A DNA stretch of 64,000 nt from Lysobacter helvus. GTDB lineage: Bacteria; Pseudomonadota; Gammaproteobacteria; Xanthomonadales; Xanthomonadaceae. The stretch spans positions 1,674,001 through 1,738,000 of the forward strand of contig NZ_AP024546.1 of NCBI RefSeq assembly GCF_018406645.1, in the 5' to 3' direction. Of this stretch, positions 36,996 through 45,649 are shown one piece after another (the stretch's first letter is position 1; every line of letters begins with the position of its first letter). Both the position numbers and the translations under genes were made by a program. A model generated the notes under the pieces. It did not search any database. It was not told the DNA's origin and worked only from the letters and a program-made list of their open reading frames with translations.

Positions 36996-37024
36996 CTTGA
37001 AAGCACCAGGGGCTTTCCCCAACT
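36996..37024 (+). promoter_or_regulatory. Sigma-32 (heat-shock) promoter of groES-groEL
   Basis: CTTGAAA (36996-37002), a 14-base spacer and CCCCAACT (37017-37024) match the RpoH consensus CTTGAAA-N11-16-CCCCATNT at nearly all positions. Transcription would start near 37031, giving a ~110-base leader before groES. I looked for a CIRCE inverted repeat (HrcA site) in the leader and did not find one. Confidence 0.8.
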
Positions 37025-37141
37025 CCCTCCCCGTCCCGGCGCGCCGGGCCTTTTCGTGTCGCGGTTTTGGCAGTCGGGTCCCCGGACTGCTAAGCTTCGC
37101 GCCCTTTCCCCAATCGACTCAACGACTTGCGAGGGTTGTCA

Positions 37142-37429
37142 ATGAACATCAAGCCGCTCTACGACCGCGTTGTCATCAAGCGCATGGAAGAAGAAAAAAT
37201 CTCCGCCGGCGGCATCGTCATCCCCGACTCCGCCACCGAAAAGCCGATCAAGGGCGAAGTCGTCGCCGTCGGCGACGGCAAGGTCCTCGACAACGGCTCC
37301 GTCCGCGCGCCGAAGGTCAAGGCCGGCGACAAGGTCCTGTTCGGCAAGTACAGCGGCACGGAAGTGAAGCTGGATGGCACCGAGTACCTGGTCGTGAAGG
37401 AAGACGACATCCTCGCCGTCCTCGGCTGA
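37142..37429 (+). CDS. groES: Co-chaperonin GroES
   Basis: 95 residues, standard length. The ring cap of the GroEL chaperonin. Conserved: [19 protein letters not shown], the mobile loop with [30 protein letters not shown], and [28 protein letters not shown] upstream of the ATG serves as a ribosome-binding site. groEL follows after 56 bases; transcription is from the heat-shock promoter 117 bases upstream. Confidence 0.99.
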   Translation: MNIKPLYDRVVIKRMEEEKISAGGIVIPDSATEKPIKGEVVAVGDGKVLDNGSVRAPKVKAGDKVLFGKYSGTEVKLDGTEYLVVKEDDILAVLG

Positions 37430-37479
37430 GCGTCGTTTCCGCACAACAAGCAATCACAAGAATTCTTCTACTGAGGTAA

Positions 37480-39123
<1,644 letters not shown>

Positions 39124-39166
39124 GAGCGCAAAGCGCATCCAGATCCAGGCAGTCCAGGTAACGCAG

Positions 39167-39193
39167 AAAGGCCCGCGCAAGCGGGCCTTTCTC
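39167..39193. terminator. Intrinsic terminator after groEL
   Basis: AAAGGCCCGC (39167-39176) and GCGGGCCTTT (39181-39190) are a perfect 10-base inverted repeat around GCAA, ending in a T-run on the plus strand and an A-run before it, so it works in both directions. It separates groEL from the convergent TIGR03118 gene. Confidence 0.9.
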
Positions 39194-39200
39194 GTTGTCC

Positions 39201-39223
39201 CCCTCCCCGCCCCGCGGGGAGGG
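39201..39223. repeat. Palindromic CCCTCCCCG/CGGGGAGGG element
   Basis: CCCTCCCCG (39201-39209) and CGGGGAGGG (39215-39223) with a 5-base loop, inside a C-rich then G-rich stretch to 39236. The element at 57195-57218 has a similar CCCC-TCTCCC / GGGAGAGGGG build. Both are between genes. This looks like a dispersed intergenic repeat of this genome. Confidence 0.55.
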
Positions 39224-39258
39224 CAGGGGAGGGGACGCTCCGATCGCCGTAACCTCAC

Positions 39259-40356
39259 TCAAGGCGCATGCGTAAAGTCGATGCGCCCATACAACCCGTG
39301 CTCCTCGTCGTTCGGCCCCGACGCAAAGAACAACGTATCCACCGGCTGGTCGCTCAGCCCGTTGCCGAACTGCATGCCCCACAACCCGTCGACGTAGATC
39401 GACGAACCGTCGCGATGCCGCAGGTTGCCCAGCAACGTGCCCGACGACGCCCCGTACGCATTGATCTTCCCGTCGCCGAAATTCCCGACGAGCAGCGCGT
39501 TGTGGAACGTCCCGAACGCCGCCGGCGCGAGCGCGAGGCCCCACGGCGCATTGAGCGCACCGCGCGTGGCGATGCGTCGCGCGAACTTCCCGTTCGGCTT
39601 GAACACGCTCACGAAGCCGCACCCGGCGCAGCGCACTTCGTCGGACATCGTCGCGTCCTGCTTGGCATAGGTGACGTAGATGTCGCCGTTGATCGCCTGG
39701 ATGCCGAACGGCGCATAGCCCTTCGGGATGCCCGGATCCTTGAACGCGCCGGTGGCCAGCGTCACCGGTTTGAAGTTGCTGTCGAACACATCCACGCGCG
39801 CGTGGAAGAAGTCGGTGGCGTAGATCAACTGCGTCAGGCCGTCGCCGCTCAACGCCAGGCCCTTGTAGTTCGTGCCGTCGGCCGAGTGGTTGATCATGCG
39901 GATCGCATGCGTGACATCCACCGCGGGCGACCAGGCGGCGATCACGCCCTGTTCGGTGGCGAACAGGAAGCGCGCGGGCCCGCTCAATGCCCCCTGCGTC
40001 ACCACGAACGCATTCGAACCGTTGAACACGATGCCGGTGGGATTGCCGCCGGTCGTCATCGTGGGCGAAGGAATCGCGACGACGAGCGACTGCACGACCC
40101 CGTCGCCGTCGTACAGCGTGGACACCATCCCGTCGGCGGCGGACACCCACACGAAGCCGAACGGATTGAACGCAACCCCCCACCCGTTCACCAGGTTGGG
40201 ATCGACGTGCGCGGCGGGGATGGTGCCGTCGGACACGAGGTTGCGGACCTTGTAGTAACCATCCACGGCCAGCGCGGAAGGCGCGGCCGCTGCAAGCACC
40301 AGGGCGAGGCCGACGGCGCATGCGGCGCGCCGGCGATGTCGGAAGAGCAGGGACAT
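39259..40356 (-). CDS. TIGR03118 family exported protein
   Basis: 365 residues. A signal peptide (~10-30, AACAVGLALVLAAAAPSALA) and a beta-propeller-like body with repeated Gly/Asn-rich strands: NLVNGWGVAFNPFGFVWVS, GGNPTGIVFNGSN, APWGLALAPAAFGTFHNALL, then VDGLWGMQFGNG. These phrases define the uncharacterised TIGR03118 family. Two Cys (CAGC) near 265. Function unknown. It is divergent from an ECF sigma gene, and the two have similar promoter-like pairs, so it may belong to that regulon. Confidence 0.88.
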   Translation of the reverse strand: MSLLFRHRRRAACAVGLALVLAAAAPSALAVDGYYKVRNLVSDGTIPAAHVDPNLVNGWGVAFNPFGFVWVSAADGMVSTLYDGDGVVQSLVVAIPSPTMTTGGNPTGIVFNGSNAFVVTQGALSGPARFLFATEQGVIAAWSPAVDVTHAIRMINHSADGTNYKGLALSGDGLTQLIYATDFFHARVDVFDSNFKPVTLATGAFKDPGIPKGYAPFGIQAINGDIYVTYAKQDATMSDEVRCAGCGFVSVFKPNGKFARRIATRGALNAPWGLALAPAAFGTFHNALLVGNFGDGKINAYGASSGTLLGNLRHRDGSSIYVDGLWGMQFGNGLSDQPVDTLFFASGPNDEEHGLYGRIDFTHAP

Positions 40357-40430
40357 GGCAGGACTCCTGCGGAAGTGGGGGATTGGGAATGGCTGCGGCG
40401 CCGGGGCGTGGCCCGTGTTTCGCCGCGCGC

Positions 40431-40461
40431 ATGCATCCCGTCGCGGCGCCGCTTGGTTCAA
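40431..40461 (-). promoter_or_regulatory. Candidate ECF-type promoter for the TIGR03118 gene
   Basis: On the minus strand TTGAACC (40461-40455) is followed by 18 bases and ATGCAT (40436-40431). The same pair, with spacer 19, occurs on the plus strand upstream of the sigma gene. Shared elements on both sides of a sigma gene suggest autoregulation; this is inference. Confidence 0.4.
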
Positions 40462-40518
40462 CCCAACGACACCCTCACGCCCGCGCAACGCGCCGGGGCC
40501 TGCAATCGCCGCCGTCGA

Positions 40519-40550
40519 TTGAACCGACCGACCCGCGCGCAGGCATGCAC
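40519..40550 (+). promoter_or_regulatory. Candidate autoregulated promoter of the ECF sigma gene
   Basis: TTGAACC (40519-40525), 19 bases, then ATGCAC (40545-40550). It resembles the minus-strand element at 40431-40461. The ribosome-binding site GGAGG starts at 40561, giving a very short leader, which is common for ECF operons. Confidence 0.4.
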
Positions 40551-40572
40551 TGCGCATCCCGGAGGTCTGCCC

Positions 40573-41157
40573 ATGCCGCGTCCCGTGCCCGAAGGCGAAA
40601 CCCACCGCATCGCGATGGACGATGTCGACCTGCTCGGCCTCGTGGCGATGGAGGACATGCACGCGTTCGAAGCGCTCTATCGCGCCTACGCGCCGCGCCT
40701 GCGCCGCTTCCTGCGCGGCGTGCTGCGCCAGCACGCGCTGGTGGACGAAGTGCTCGACGACACGATGCTGGTCGCATGGCGCAAGGCGCACACGTTCGAC
40801 GCGAGTTCGCAGGTGTCGACGTGGCTGTTCGCGATCGCGTACCGCCAGGCGATGAAGGCCGTGCGGCGCAGCGACATGCCGCTGCCCGATCCGCGCGACG
40901 AACCACGCGCGCCGAGCGACACCGAACCCGACGGCACGATGCAACGCCACCAGTTGCGCGCGCGCCTGGACGCGACGATCGCGCAACTCACGCCGGAACA
41001 TCGCGCGGTGATCGAGCTGACCTACTTCCACGGGCATGGCTGCAAGGAGATCGCCGAGATCGTCGGGTGCCCCGTGGCCACGGTGAAGACGCGCATGTTC
41101 TACGCGCGCCGCCGCATGAAGACCTTGCTCGGCGATGCCGGGGCGGAGGCACTGTGA
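40573..41157 (+). CDS. ECF-type RNA polymerase sigma factor
   Basis: 194 residues. Region sigma2 (~25-95: EDMHAFEALYRAYAPRLRRF, then VDEVLDDTMLVAWRKA) and region sigma4 (~135-190: LTPEHRAVIELTYFHGHGCK, then EIAEIVGCPVATVKTR). No sigma3, as in ECF factors. GGAGG 8 bases upstream of the ATG supports the start; GTG of the anti-sigma gene overlaps the stop (GTGA), so both are coupled. The linker between sigma2 and sigma4 is rich in Pro/Asp (PLPDPRDEPRAPSDTEPDG). Signal unknown. Confidence 0.93.
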   Translation: MPRPVPEGETHRIAMDDVDLLGLVAMEDMHAFEALYRAYAPRLRRFLRGVLRQHALVDEVLDDTMLVAWRKAHTFDASSQVSTWLFAIAYRQAMKAVRRSDMPLPDPRDEPRAPSDTEPDGTMQRHQLRARLDATIAQLTPEHRAVIELTYFHGHGCKEIAEIVGCPVATVKTRMFYARRRMKTLLGDAGAEAL

Positions 41158-41825
41158 ACGGTCGCGTGCTCTCCTTCGAAGGGCGCGGGCATCGCGCCAT
41201 CGCCTTGCTGCTGCCGTGGTACGCCAACGGCACGTTGTCGCAGGACGAACACCTGCGCGTGCAAGCGCACCTCGCCGAATGCGCCGCATGCCGGCAGGAC
41301 GTGGAGGCGATGCGCACGCTGATCGACGACGGTCCGGCGCACGTCGAGGCCCCCGATGTCGATCGCGACTGGCAGCGCCTGCGCGGTCGCCTGCATGCCA
41401 CGCAACGCGCGCCGGTCTTGCGCGCTCGCTGGCCGCGCCTGCGCACGGCCTGGCGCGGGACCTTGCCGTGGACGCGCATCGCGTTGGGCGCGCAGGCGGC
41501 GATGCTAGTCCTGCTGGGCGTGTTCGCGTTCCGGCGGGAAACCGCGCCGGACGCGCCGTTCGCCTATCGCACGCTGTCCGCGCCCACGGTGGCGGCGAAC
41601 AAGGCCGACCGCGTGCTGGTCGTCTTCGATTCGCGCCTGACGGAAGCGCAGTTGCGCGCATTGCTGGCGCAGGTGCACGGCCGCATCGTCGACGGCCCGA
41701 ACGAAGCCGGCGCTTTCCTCATCGCGACCGACCCCGGCCAGTCGCAGAGCGTGCGTGATGCGTTGCGTGCTTCGCCCGGCGTGGAAATCGCCGAGCTGCT
41801 GGCGCCGGCGGAGACACGCGAGTGA
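41154..41825 (+). CDS. Zinc-binding anti-sigma factor with propeptide-like periplasmic domain
   Basis: 223 residues. N-terminal ZAS-type motif HLAECAAC (His39, Cys43, Cys46) for sigma binding, one membrane helix (~107-126, ALGAQAAMLVLLGVFAF) and a periplasmic C-terminal domain (~150-220): VLVVFDSRLTEAQLRALLA, then AGAFLIATDPGQSQ and a VEIAEL ending. The alternating pattern resembles inhibitor I9/subtilase-propeptide folds. The following gene encodes a subtilase, so the domain may bind it. Overlaps: GTGA with sigma, and stop TGA sharing bases with the subtilase start. Confidence 0.8.
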   Translation: MNGRVLSFEGRGHRAIALLLPWYANGTLSQDEHLRVQAHLAECAACRQDVEAMRTLIDDGPAHVEAPDVDRDWQRLRGRLHATQRAPVLRARWPRLRTAWRGTLPWTRIALGAQAAMLVLLGVFAFRRETAPDAPFAYRTLSAPTVAANKADRVLVVFDSRLTEAQLRALLAQVHGRIVDGPNEAGAFLIATDPGQSQSVRDALRASPGVEIAELLAPAETRE

Positions 41826-43087
41826 TGCGCGCGCTTGCCGCCTTGCTGCTCGGTCTCGCGTTCGCGCTGTGCAGCGTCGCGCGTGCGGGTCCACCCGACG
41901 TGGAAGCGCGGCAACTCCTCGTGATGCTGCGCGCGCCCGCCGTCCACGATCGTCCGGACACCGCGTACGCAGGCGATTACCGGAACGCGCCGGGCCACGC
42001 CGCGCGCGCCCGCATCGCGCAACGCCTCGCCACCGCGCATGGCCTCACGATGCGTACCGACTGGCCGATGCCGGCGCTCGGTCTGGATTGCTTCGTGCTC
42101 GAAGCGCCGGATGCCGCGTCCGTGGCCGCGGCCGTCGCGGCACTCGCGCAGGACCCGCGGGTGGAATCGGTGCAGGCGATGCAACGCTTCGAAGTGCTGG
42201 GTGCGAAGGCGCCCGGTGATCCACTCTCGCCCGCGCAACCGGTGATCGCCCAATGGCGCCTGCAGGAACTGCATGCGTTCACGACGGGCAAGGGCGTGTC
42301 GGTTGCCGTGATCGATACGGGCGTCGCTTCGACGCATCCCGATCTGAAGGGCCAGGTCGTCGTGTCCCGGGATTTCATCAACGACAAGCCCACGAACACC
42401 ATCGCGGAAGCGCACGGCACCGAAGTCGCCGGCCTCATCGCCGCCCGCGCCGACAATCGCCTCGGCATCGCAGGCGTGGCACCCGGCGCGCGCCTGTATG
42501 CGTTGCGCGCCTGTCGCGAAGACGGACCGCGGGGCGTGGCGCACTGCAGCAGCTTCACGCTCGCCAAGGCGTTGCAGTTCTCGATCGAGCAGCGCGTGCG
42601 CGTCCTCAACCTCAGCCTGTCGGGGCCGCCCGACGTGTTGCTCGCGCGCCTGATCGACGTGGCGCTGCGCAACGGCGCCAACGTGGTCGCGGCGGTGGAT
42701 GCGCGCGCGGCCGACGGCGGGTTTCCTGCTTCCCATCGGGATGTGCTGGCGGTCGCTGGCGATGCGCGACAGGAGGTCGCCTTCGCCGCCGTCGTGGCCC
42801 CGGCCACCGCGCTGCCGACGACGACGGCGGACGGCGGCTGGGGCCTCGTCGACGGCGCATCGTTCGCCGCGGCCCAGGTCAGCGGCCTGGTGGCGCTGCT
42901 GCGCCAGCGTGCGCCCCGCGCCGGCAGCGCCTTCCTGCGTGACGCGGTCGCACCGCCGGCTGCGCTAGGCTCCGGGCCGGCGCGTCCCCACCCGGTCGAC
43001 GCCTGTGCCGCCGTCGCGCGCGCGCAACGCGCCTGCGCCTGCGGTTGCGGGTCCCGTGCGATCGCGGAGGAGTCGTCGCGCCACTGA
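41825..43087 (+). CDS. Exported S8 subtilase-like protein
   Basis: 420 residues. A signal peptide (~1-22), a propeptide-like region (~28-122 with LLVMLRAP and PRVESVQAMQRFEVL), and an S8 domain (~135-365) whose triad is visible: Asp164 (VIDTG), His197 (AHGTEVAG) and Ser346 (DGASFAAAQVSG; the usual GTS is GAS). The oxyanion-hole Asn, normally in an AAAGN segment, seems absent: the segment reads VVAAVDARAADGG (~287-299). Activity may therefore be reduced or altered. C-terminus is Cys-rich (ACACGCGSR). The start overlaps the anti-sigma stop; ATG at 41825 or GTG at 41822. Confidence 0.88.
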   Translation: MRALAALLLGLAFALCSVARAGPPDVEARQLLVMLRAPAVHDRPDTAYAGDYRNAPGHAARARIAQRLATAHGLTMRTDWPMPALGLDCFVLEAPDAASVAAAVAALAQDPRVESVQAMQRFEVLGAKAPGDPLSPAQPVIAQWRLQELHAFTTGKGVSVAVIDTGVASTHPDLKGQVVVSRDFINDKPTNTIAEAHGTEVAGLIAARADNRLGIAGVAPGARLYALRACREDGPRGVAHCSSFTLAKALQFSIEQRVRVLNLSLSGPPDVLLARLIDVALRNGANVVAAVDARAADGGFPASHRDVLAVAGDARQEVAFAAVVAPATALPTTTADGGWGLVDGASFAAAQVSGLVALLRQRAPRAGSAFLRDAVAPPAALGSGPARPHPVDACAAVARAQRACACGCGSRAIAEESSRH

Positions 43088-43096
43088 GAGCGCGCG

Positions 43097-43816
43097 GTGC
43101 GACATGGCACCACTGCAACTCCACGCCCGGTTGGCGCGCGCTGCGCTGCGCTGGGGATCTGCGCGTGCCTGTTCGTGTTCGTCGCGCCTGCCTGGGCGCA
43201 GGTGTCGGGCAGCGTCGGCGTGGTGTCGGACTATCGCTATCGCGGGTACTCGCTCAGCGACGACAGGCCGGCGGTGCAGGGCGACATCGAGTGGAACGCG
43301 AACGGCGGCTTCTACGCAGGCCTGTTCGCGTCCACCGTGCGCCCGGCATACCAGTCCAGCGGCGCGTTGTGGATCCCGTATGCAGGCTTCGCGAAGCGTG
43401 ACGGGCACGGGCGCAGCTGGGATGTCGGCATCCGCTGGTCGCATTTCGATTCGGCGTCGGCGTACGACTATCCGGAAGTGCACGTGGGCGTGGCGTTCCG
43501 CCGCGTGACGATCCGCGCGCACTACGCGCAGGACTACTTCGGCGATGCACCGGGCGTGTACGTCGAAGTCGATGGCGGCGTGCCGTTCGCCGAACGCTGG
43601 CAGTTGCTGCTGCACGCGGGCGCGGCGCACGACGTGGAGACCGGTGGCGCAGGCACGCGTTTCGACGTGCGCGCCGGTGTGTCGCTGGCCACGCGCGTGT
43701 GCGATGTCTCGCTGTCCTGGCAGGGCACGCGCGGGGAAACCGAGTATCCGTACTACCCGCCGTGGGATCCCTACGATCGCGGCGGCTGGGTGCTGGGCTG
43801 CGTGCACCGCTGGTGA
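43097..43816 (+). CDS. TorF family putative porin
   Basis: 239 residues. Signal peptide ending VAPAWA-Q (~34), then a beta-barrel pattern: VGVVSDYRYRGYSLSDDRPA, GDIEWNANGGFYAGLFAS, GVYVEVDGGVPFAERWQLLL, ending VLGCVHRW. The opening SVGVVSDYRYRGYSLSDDRP is the signature of the TorF family (TIGR02001) outer-membrane proteins. It starts with GTG at 43097, 9 bases after the S8 gene; the start is uncertain. It may be in the same operon as the sigma module, suggesting that the module controls envelope permeability. Confidence 0.8.
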   Translation: MRHGTTATPRPVGARCAALGICACLFVFVAPAWAQVSGSVGVVSDYRYRGYSLSDDRPAVQGDIEWNANGGFYAGLFASTVRPAYQSSGALWIPYAGFAKRDGHGRSWDVGIRWSHFDSASAYDYPEVHVGVAFRRVTIRAHYAQDYFGDAPGVYVEVDGGVPFAERWQLLLHAGAAHDVETGGAGTRFDVRAGVSLATRVCDVSLSWQGTRGETEYPYYPPWDPYDRGGWVLGCVHRW

Positions 43817-43882
43817 ACTGTCCCGCGCGGGGCGCGTCTTGCGTTGCCTTGGGCATCGACGCCGCGCACGCGAAGGATCCGC

Positions 43883-45500
43883 ATGGGACGCACCCCGTTG
43901 TTCACGCTGCTGCAGCGCGCCGCCCGCATCGCGCGCGCCACGGCCCGCAGCGATGCACCCTTCGACGCGTTCTACGATCGCGGCCGCGCCATGCGCGTGG
44001 ATCCCGCACGACGCCGCTTGTTGCAGGGCGCGGCGGCGGGGCTCGCGTTGACGGCCTGCGCCCCCGCGACGCAGCTCGCGCGCGATTCGGGTTCGCCCGT
44101 CGTGATCGTGGGCGCGGGCATCGCGGGGCTCACCGCGGCGTGGCGCCTGCGCCAGGCGGGCGTGCCGGTGCGCGTGTACGAAGCGCAGTCGCGCGTCGGC
44201 GGACGCATGTTCAGCCTGCGCGATCATTTCGGGCCGGGACAGGTGATCGAGCTCGGCGGCGAACTGATCGACAGCGGGCACGTGCGCATCCGCGCGCTGG
44301 CCAAGGAAAATGGGGCTCGAGCTCGACGACCTGTTGGCGCACGACACCGACATCGACACCTGGTGGTTCGACGGCCGCCGCATCAGCGAACGCGAGATCG
44401 TTGCGGCCTTCGTCCCCGTTGCGGCGGCGATCGTGCGCGATGTCGCGTCGCTCGGCGACGGCGCGCTCGACTACACCGATGCCAACCCCGCGTTCCGGGC
44501 GCTCGATGCGATGAACATCGCACAGTGGCTCGATCGGGAACACGTGTCCGGCTGGCTGCGCAAGCTGATCGCGGTGGCCTACACCACCGAAATGGGGCTG
44601 GAGATCGACCGGCAGTCCGCGTTGAACCTGCTCACCTTCATCGGCACCGACGATCCCGATGTGTTCCGCGTGTTCGGCGCCAGCGACGAACGCTTCCACG
44701 TGCGCGGCGGCAACGACCGAATCCCGCACGCCGTTGCGGACAGACTCGACGACGCGATCGAACCCGGTGCGGTGCTCGAAGCGATCCGCGCGCGCGGCGA
44801 CGATCTCGTGCTGACGTTCCGCCGCAACGGCGCGACGCAGGACGTGCACGCCGCGCAGGCGATCCTCGCATTGCCGTTCACGCTGCTGCGCAAGGTCGCC
44901 ATCGACGTGCCGATGCCTGCGCACAAGCGCAACGCCATCGACCGCCTGCCGTACGGCACCAACGCGAAGCTGATGATCGGGTACGACCGCCGCGTGTGGC
45001 GCGCGCAGGGGGCCAACGGTGCGTCGATGAGCGACCTGTCCTACCAGACGACGTGGGACACCACGCGCGAACAACCCGGCGCGCAGGGCGTGCTGACCAA
45101 CTTCACCGGCGGTGCGCACGGCGTGGCGCTCGGGCAGGGCACGCCGCGCATGCAGGCCGATGCGGCGACCGCGGACCTGGATCGCGTGTTCCCCGGCCTG
45201 GCCGCGGCCCGCACCCAACCGCGCGAAGCACGCTTCCACTGGCCCAGCCATCCGTGGACCCTCGGCAGCTATGCGTGCTTCGGGCCGGGCGACTGGTCGG
45301 CCCTGCGCGGCGCGGTCGGGGAGTCCGTTGGTCGGCTATTTTTTGCCGGTGAGCACTGCGCACTGGAGACGCAAGGCTTCATGGAGGGCGGTTGCGAGTC
45401 GGGCGAGCTCGCCGCGGAGGCCGTGCAACGGGCACGCGGAATGCGTGTTGGCGCGGGGATTTATCGCATTCACGAACGACGATTCGGCACCCTTGAATGA
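43883..45500 (+). pseudogene. Tat-exported flavin monoamine oxidase, broken by a +1 insertion
   Basis: Two overlapping frames give one protein of ~538 residues if a single base is removed. The first half (43883 to ~44306) holds a Tat-type signal (RRRLLQGAAAGLALTAC), the FAD dinucleotide fold VVIVGAGIAGLTAAWRLRQAG and SRVGGRMFSL. The second half (from ~44310 in the other frame) reads MGLELDDLLAHDTDIDTWWF and ends with the flavin-binding FFAGEHCALETQGFMEGG. The join is an A4 run (44307-44310) in AAGGAAAATGGGG; family proteins read KEMGL there, so one A is extra. Either a true frameshift, a slippage site or a sequencing error. Intact homologues deaminate amines. Confidence 0.85.
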
Positions 45501-45600
45501 GCCTTTCTGTACTGCCCGGTATCGTTTTGCAGTGCAGCGTGCAAACCCAATAACGATTCCTTCACGATCGCCCCGCATCCCGACGTGGGGGAGGGAGCAG

Positions 45601-45635
45601 GCCCGCAACCGGTTCGTCCGGGGCGGGCTTTTTAT
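45601..45635 (+). terminator. Intrinsic terminator before glnE
   Basis: GCCCGC (45601-45606) pairs with GCGGGC (45623-45628), with internal CCGG pairs, followed by TTTTTATT. It lies 100 bases after the amine-oxidase frame and just before the glnE start, so it closes the upstream unit. Confidence 0.8.
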
Positions 45636-45649
45636 TTGCCGATGCCATC

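Noticed and set aside
36600-37141. 6S RNA, SRP RNA, tmRNA, RNase P or a known riboswitch upstream of groES
   Set aside because: None of the conserved cores of these RNAs could be found by eye. Only the terminator is convincing.
37025-37141. CIRCE element (HrcA site) in the groES leader
   Set aside because: No TTAGCACTC-N9-GAGTGCTAA-like inverted repeat is visible.
44310-45500. The second half of the amine oxidase as an independent gene starting at ATG 44310
   Set aside because: It lacks the FAD-binding N-terminus that the other frame supplies just upstream, and no ribosome-binding site precedes the ATG, so it is part of a broken gene.
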